Source: Verrucomicrobiota bacterium
GTDB taxonomy: Bacteria > Verrucomicrobiota > Verrucomicrobiia > Limisphaerales > AV2
Length of the DNA stretch: 10,500 nucleotides
Assembly (NCBI GenBank): GCA_003218935.1
Contig: QHPA01000133.1
Coordinates: forward strand, 1-10,500
Reading direction: 5' to 3'
Positions 6,958 to 10,500 of the stretch are shown here, one piece after another. The notes beneath the pieces were generated by a model. The model worked only from the letters and a program-made list of their open reading frames with translations, made no database searches and had not been told where the DNA came from. A program made the translations under genes and the position numbers. Position 1 is the first letter of the stretch; each line of letters opens with the position of its first letter.

Positions 6958-7011
6958 GGTGCCCTCATCCGAAGGCGTGCAAATTCGCAGTTTGCGAACA
7001 AACGCGGTCAA

Positions 7012-7188
7012 GCTGGCCGATTCTGCGCGCTTCGACGTGGATCATATCAGGACGATTCTAACGGAGCGAACAGGTGAATCCACCCCCAAATGACAGCGGA
7101 TATTTGGTATTCAAGTCGAAAAAGACCGGAGAAAGAGATCAGCAAGATAAAAAATGCCGAACGACTACGGACTCCACTTCGTCCGGTG
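7012..7188. promoter_or_regulatory. Upstream region of the kinase-like gene
   Basis: No gene is seen. On the - strand a TATGAT (7046-7041) could be a -10 box for the kinase-like gene, about 85 bases before its GTG start, but the matching -35 position is poor. The part next to the repeat element contains ACTCCACTTCGTCC (7171-7184), which recurs almost exactly on the other side of that element. Confidence 0.3.
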
Positions 7189-7278
7189 GTGTCTTAATTT
7201 GATTGTAGCGGCGGTCTGTGACCGCCGAAAAAGGCGCTCATAGAGCGCCGCTACAGGTTAGATTTGAAATTAAGACAC
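7189..7278. repeat. Nested inverted-repeat element (REPIN/MITE-like)
   Basis: Three layers of symmetry lie in 90 bp. The outermost is GTGTCTTAATTT (7189-7200) and its exact complement AAATTAAGACAC (7267-7278). Inside it is TGTAGCGGCG (7204-7213) against CGCCGCTACA (7246-7255). Inside that are two hairpins: CGGCGGTC/GACCGCCG (7209-7216, 7220-7227, loop TGT) and GGCGCTC/GAGCGCC (7233-7239, 7243-7249, loop ATA), joined by AAAAA. Two back-to-back palindromes within a larger inverted repeat is REP-doublet architecture, and the outer 12-bp arms suggest a larger non-autonomous unit. No coding capacity. Confidence 0.8.
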
Positions 7279-7433
7279 TCCCCTTCGTCCTGATGGCTTG
7301 AATCGCAAAACGACATGTGCTTCAGTTGTTGCGTTTGGGCGAACACTTCGCATCCAGCAGCACGCGGGCCGGTCGCGAATTTGAAAGCAACCGGCGGAGT
7401 GCGAGCCTTGTTCCATTGTTGTATCGTGCGCGC

Positions 7434-8564
7434 ATGAAACAGAACGCACCTTCTCGAAATAACGGCGCTCATCAAAACGGCGCCGCGGCACGGCACACGT
7501 ACAACACCAATGAGCAACGCTGGCTTGCCGTGCAACGGCGGGAGCCCGCGGCCGACGGCCAGTTCGTTTATTCCGTGGCCACCACCGGCGTTTATTGCCG
7601 ACCAACATGTCCGTCGCGGCTGGCGCTTCGCGAAAACGTCGCGTTTCATTACACCTGCGCCGATGCCGCGCGCGCCGGATTTCGACCCTGCCAACGCTGC
7701 CGGCCGGCCGGCGCCTCGCAGCGGGAGCGACATGCGGAGGCCGCGGCAAAGGCGTGTCGCATCATCGAAACTTCGGAGTCGTTTCCCGCGCTGGATGCCC
7801 TGGCCAAGGCGGTCGGACTGAGCCGCTATCATTTCCATCGCGTTTTCAAAAACGTGATCGGAGTCACGCCGCGACAGTATGCCGCCGCGCACCGGACCGG
7901 ACGAGTGCGCTCGGAACTGCGCGCGCGACGGTCCGTCACCGAAGCCATCTATGGCGCCGGATTCAATTCCAGCAGCCGCTTCTACGAGCGTTCTTCCGAA
8001 ACGCTGGGCATGACGCCTCGCCAATATCGGAGCGGCGGCCGAGGCGTCGCCATGCGATACGCCGTCGCGACCAGCCCGCTGGGGCTCGTGCTGGTCGCGG
8101 GCACCGCTCGCGGCATTTGCTCGGTGCGTTTCGGCAACGAACGAAGCGCGCTGGAGCGGCAGTTAAGGGAAGACTTTCCGGGAGCATCGATTGAAAAGGC
8201 CGACCGCTCCTTCGAGGGGTGGGTCAACGCGATTGTGGATCACCTCGAGCATCCCGCCGGGAGGATCGAGCTGCCGCTGGACATCCGAGGCACCGTTTTT
8301 CAGCAGCGCGTGTGGCAGGCCCTGCGCGAAATTCCGGCCGGCCAGACCGCGAGCTACGCCGAGGTCGCCGCGCGCATTGGGCAGCCCGCCGCGGTGCGGG
8401 CGGTCGCTCGCGCCTGCGCGACCAACCCCGTCGCGGTGATCGTCCCGTGCCACCGGGTGGTCAAAACCGACGGCAAACTCAGCGGCTATCGGTGGGGTGT
8501 CGAGCGCAAACGCCGACTCCTCAAGCTGGAGGGTGCACTGCCGAGGACAGAGACCGGGGCGTGA
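7434..8564 (+). CDS. ada: Bifunctional Ada: alkylation-response regulator and O6-methylguanine-DNA methyltransferase
   Basis: Repairs alkylated DNA by moving methyl groups to its own cysteines and, once methylated, acts as an activator of alkylation-repair genes. At 376 residues it matches full-length Ada (354 in E. coli) with a short extra N-terminus. The N-terminal zinc domain has Cys55, Cys59, Cys86 and Cys89 (VYCRPTCPSR and RPCQRC), with the same spacing as E. coli Cys38/42/69/72. Cys55 would be the phosphotriester acceptor. An AraC-type helix-turn-helix follows at about 105-200, with paired motifs ending in TPRQY at 145-149 and 194-198. The methyltransferase domain (207-369) has the active-site VPCHRVV (337-343, acceptor Cys339) and the arginine-finger region around 320-330. 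The frame is open upstream to 7317, but ATG 7434 is where similarity begins. No strong ribosome site or clear Ada box is visible. It stands alone, 155 bases after the repeat element. Confidence 0.93.
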   Translation: MKQNAPSRNNGAHQNGAAARHTYNTNEQRWLAVQRREPAADGQFVYSVATTGVYCRPTCPSRLALRENVAFHYTCADAARAGFRPCQRCRPAGASQRERHAEAAAKACRIIETSESFPALDALAKAVGLSRYHFHRVFKNVIGVTPRQYAAAHRTGRVRSELRARRSVTEAIYGAGFNSSSRFYERSSETLGMTPRQYRSGGRGVAMRYAVATSPLGLVLVAGTARGICSVRFGNERSALERQLREDFPGASIEKADRSFEGWVNAIVDHLEHPAGRIELPLDIRGTVFQQRVWQALREIPAGQTASYAEVAARIGQPAAVRAVARACATNPVAVIVPCHRVVKTDGKLSGYRWGVERKRRLLKLEGALPRTETGA

Positions 8565-8611
8565 ATGCTGTTCCCAGCCAATCCGCCTGAACGGTTGCAG
8601 TTATCAAGGTT

Positions 8612-8645
8612 AAAAACAGGCATGCCATGGTGGCAATGGCGATGC
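8612..8645 (-). terminator. Candidate intrinsic terminator for the TPR-like gene
   Basis: On the - strand, GCAT-bulge-GCCAT pairs with ATGGCATGC (8645-8636 and 8628-8620; 9 pairs with one bulged base, 7-base loop), then CTG and five T (8616-8612). This has the right shape and polarity to end transcripts of the - strand gene whose stop is at 8828, although it lies about 180 bases downstream. On the + strand the same hairpin lacks a T-run, so it would not terminate ada. Confidence 0.45.
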
Positions 8646-8827
8646 TTCACAAGGCAGTTGCAAAAGAGGCAGCTATCCATTCGGATGGTCACCAATTGCC
8701 CAAAACAGTAGAGCTGCTGCGACAAGGCGAACGACTACAGAGGAGAGTAACAGAAGGCGTTTCATTTTCGCCGAACAATTACTTCTGTGAGTCGTTTGCG
8801 TGTGCTTGAGCAGCGCGTACGATCTCG

Positions 8828-10225
8828 TCAAATTTTAGCCTTCCCACCGAAAGAGGCGTAGTTGGGCTCAGAGAGAAGTTTGAGCTGGGTGTTCAGTTCT
8901 GCCCATTTTGCATTCTCGTAGGCGTGACGGATGTAGCGCTCCCGTTGGGCTTTCCCATCGGGAGTGGACTTGAGGTATTTCTCGTAGCCAGCCTTCAAAT
9001 CATTCCAAACCTCTGGCTGCTTCCAGTAGTCTGCTCGTTTTTCCCGAGGGAGATAGGTGACGAGCATGTTGTGGGCATCGACGAGTATCAAAGGCACCTT
9101 GCCACCCCAATTTTTCGAGGCAACACACTCCCTCCCGAACTTCAGTAACTCTTCAGGAGAGCCGTACCATTTTGGTTCAAGATAATAAGCCTTCTTCCAA
9201 CACGCCCTGTAGTTGTTGGTCCGGAGTTGCATCGCCCGGCCAAACCAGAGTTCCATCCGTTCCCGACCCTTACCTTGTCCCATTTCCACAGTGATCATTT
9301 CGGTGGGAATTCGCTCATCCTTCGGATTTAGTTTCCAAGCCTTTTCCAGTGCTTGCGCAGCCGTTTCAAGGCGCTCTGCCATGAGTTTCCATCCCTCATC
9401 AGTAACTGTGTCTGCAAGACCATTCCCGCGAGCGGCCCACGCATACTCGATGTAGAAGTGACCCCTAATGAGTTGGATTGAGGATTCGTCCGGCCACTTG
9501 GCAAGCAGGATTGGCTCTAATCGATGAAACGCATAGTGGTACTCCTGCTTAAAACGGTAGGTCAAATTGAGCAGATCTCTGCAGGCGTCATAAGCCTCAG
9601 TCACTGGTATCGTGTCATCCTTCAAGGCACTTTCGAGAGAGGATGTCGCGTTTCTTCGGTAGGTGTTCGCAAGCATCCGAGTCTCTCGATTGGTGCCGCC
9701 TCCAGAGAACATCGCATCTGCAGCTCGCGCGAAGCCATAGAACTTTCGGATGCCTGAATACTTGCTCGCCTCCAGTTCCTTCGCAGCCTCAGAGTACTGC
9801 TTCGCCTGCTGCATGTTGGCCTTACCGGCTTGTGGTGCAATTGCACGAATGAGCAGGTATTTGATCATCGGATCTTTGCAACCAGCCTTCAGGGCTTCCT
9901 GACAAAATGCATTCATTTCATCCTGCTTCACCACCACAACTCCAGAGCGGTTCGAAGCGTAAGCAGTTAATGCCCTCTCGGCAGGAACATCCCACTTCGC
10001 GTTTTGGCTTCCGTTGCCTCGATAATCCTCAAGCAGGTTCTTAACATTCCATTCTAGTTTTTTGGAATCGACGCGGTCAGTTTTTGCCAAGTCCTCAGTT
10101 TGGTCTTCGGGCGGCTCGGTCAGATGCCCTGTCTTTCCCCCGGCCGACGCTGCGATGGCTGGGAGTTCTGATTGCAGAAGGAACGCGACAAGGAGTGTTT
10201 TGAAACTGCGGAGGAGGATTTTCAT
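8828..10225 (-). CDS. Secreted TPR-like protein of unknown function
   Basis: I do not recognise a characterised family. The 465-residue product starts with a signal peptide: Lys2, Arg6, Lys9, a hydrophobic core at about 10-18, and a likely cut in PAIAAS (22-27). It is therefore probably periplasmic. The rest is almost entirely helical and resembles solenoid repeats of the TPR kind, clearest around ALEKAWKLNPKDERIP (292-307) and ELWFGRAMQLRTNNYRACWKKAYYLEPKWYGS (325-356). It also recalls DUF4034-type proteins, but I hold that weakly. Conserved-looking segments are AWAARGNGLADTVTDEGWKL (262-281) and FGRECVASKNWGG (363-375). Five cysteines (108, 116, 215, 342, 367) could form disulfides after export. 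The ATG at 10225 is chosen for the signal peptide. A TTG at 10288 would add 21 residues that spoil it. No good ribosome site is seen. Its base composition looks less GC-rich than the metabolic genes, and an insertion sequence lies about 100 bases upstream. Confidence 0.75.
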   Translation of the reverse strand: MKILLRSFKTLLVAFLLQSELPAIAASAGGKTGHLTEPPEDQTEDLAKTDRVDSKKLEWNVKNLLEDYRGNGSQNAKWDVPAERALTAYASNRSGVVVVKQDEMNAFCQEALKAGCKDPMIKYLLIRAIAPQAGKANMQQAKQYSEAAKELEASKYSGIRKFYGFARAADAMFSGGGTNRETRMLANTYRRNATSSLESALKDDTIPVTEAYDACRDLLNLTYRFKQEYHYAFHRLEPILLAKWPDESSIQLIRGHFYIEYAWAARGNGLADTVTDEGWKLMAERLETAAQALEKAWKLNPKDERIPTEMITVEMGQGKGRERMELWFGRAMQLRTNNYRACWKKAYYLEPKWYGSPEELLKFGRECVASKNWGGKVPLILVDAHNMLVTYLPREKRADYWKQPEVWNDLKAGYEKYLKSTPDGKAQRERYIRHAYENAKWAELNTQLKLLSEPNYASFGGKAKI

Positions 10226-10338
10226 GTTGACGGTTTTATTGTCCCCAACCTGTCTTTGCTGAGCAGCCAGAGTGAACCAAAAATCCAAAGGTTCTGCAAT
10301 TCCAATCAGGGCGATCTAAATTAGACATTCGGGAAACC

Positions 10339-10355
10339 TCCCGGCTATGCCGGGA
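10339..10355 (+). repeat. Left-end hairpin of the IS200-type element
   Basis: A 7-bp perfect stem (TCCCGGC / GCCGGGA) with a TAT loop. Imperfect or GC-rich hairpins of this size near the ends are the recognition structures for IS200/IS605 transposases, so this is the best candidate for the left-end recognition hairpin. Confidence 0.6.
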
Positions 10356-10375
10356 AGACTCCCAGAGTTTGACAG

Positions 10376-10431
10376 CTCCGGGAGTCGCTTGAGAATCCGT
10401 GTTGTGAACCGCTCAAGGTCAACAACCGGAG
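10376..10431 (+). promoter_or_regulatory. Possible ribosome-site-sequestering structure in the IS200 leader
   Basis: The transposase ribosome site GGAG (10428-10431) lies 9 bases before the ATG. It is part of CCGGAG (10426-10431), which is the exact complement of CTCCGG (10376-10381). Pairing these would close off the ribosome site. The CTCCGG segment overlaps the arm of another dyad (GACTCCC/GGGAGTC), so two alternative folds compete. Leader-based repression of TnpA translation is known for Salmonella IS200; that it operates here is inference. Confidence 0.45.
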
Positions 10432-10440
10432 ACTCAAGAA

Positions 10441-10500
10441 ATGAACGAATATGAAAGTCTTAATCACACAAAATGGGAATGCAAATACCATGTGGTGTTC
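10441..10500 (+). CDS. tnpA: IS200/IS605 family transposase TnpA, N-terminal 20 codons only
   Basis: The window ends inside this gene. The first 20 residues begin MNEYESLNHTKW and end KYHVVF, which closely matches the conserved N-terminus of IS200-type Y1 transposases, where the KYHVVF beta-strand opens the catalytic HUH fold. These proteins are about 140-150 residues and move the element as a circular single-stranded intermediate. The HUH and tyrosine residues lie beyond the edge. The start is supported by GGAG 9 bases upstream (10428-10431). Whether the element is intact cannot be told. Confidence 0.85.
   Translation, partial: MNEYESLNHTKWECKYHVVF

Larger units (their letters stand above)
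10321..10500 (+). mobile_element. IS200/IS605-family insertion sequence, left end (runs off the window)
   Basis: The transposase start is preceded by the folded leader expected for an IS200-type left end. A hairpin TCCCGGC/GCCGGGA (10339-10345, 10349-10355, loop TAT) is followed by a second dyad GACTCCC/GGGAGTC (10357-10363, 10380-10386). A third is CTTGAG/CTCAAG (10388-10393, 10412-10417). IS200/IS605 elements have no inverted terminal repeats. They use subterminal hairpins recognised as single strands by the Y1 transposase. The exact left boundary cannot be fixed from this side alone; 10321 is approximate. Confidence 0.75.

Noticed and set aside
7279..7433. Ada-box operator for autoregulation of ada
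   Set aside because: AAT and GCAAA fragments occur near 7301-7309 but the spacing and flanks do not match a convincing Ada box.
8627..8809. Small 60-codon + strand gene after ada
   Set aside because: It has no ribosome site, its start lies inside the - strand terminator hairpin, and the product shows no recognisable features.
1..10500. CRISPR array, tRNA, rRNA or known defence island
   Set aside because: No regularly spaced repeats, cloverleaf sequences or defence-type genes were found; the hairpin repeats are too few and irregular for CRISPR.

Overview
The window looks like a stretch of chromosome from a GC-rich, Gram-negative-type bacterium, most likely a Verrucomicrobiota member of the Pedosphaera/Limisphaerales type. 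This is an inference from three things: a secreted DUF4380-like protein, REP-like hairpin modules between genes that resemble repeats I associate with that phylum, and the overall codon style. No rRNA or marker gene is present, so the assignment is tentative.

Layout from left to right. Positions 1-419 hold no convincing gene but several short hairpins, including two inverted copies of a two-hairpin module. A TerC-family membrane protein (420-1181, +) follows. It converges on a long nucleotide-sugar dehydrogenase (1296-2936, -), and a perfect 26-bp palindrome lies in the 114-bp gap between them. The dehydrogenase diverges from a likely two-gene + strand unit: a secreted DUF4380-like protein (3216-4253) and a type II NADH dehydrogenase (4291-5568). 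One base past that stop, on the - strand, come two consecutive frames (5570-6139 and 6148-6957/7011). They appear to be one protein-kinase-like gene split by a single-base frameshift. Next are a nested inverted-repeat element (7189-7278), a complete Ada-type DNA-alkylation repair regulator (7434-8564, +), and a probable - strand terminator. Then comes a secreted, helical, TPR-like protein of unknown function (8828-10225, -). The right edge holds the left end and first 20 codons of an IS200/IS605-family insertion sequence.

The genes do not form one pathway. TerC, the dehydrogenase, NDH-2 and Ada are ordinary housekeeping or stress functions. The accessory character comes from the repeats, the broken kinase-like gene and the insertion sequence. 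The kinase-like region and the TPR-like gene look less GC-rich than their neighbours by eye, which may mean a different history. I found no CRISPR array, tRNA, rRNA or recognisable defence system. The most noteworthy items are the frameshifted atypical kinase, the nested repeat element with imperfect flanking direct repeats, the palindrome, the inverted REP-like pair, and the IS200 leader, which could hide its own ribosome binding site.
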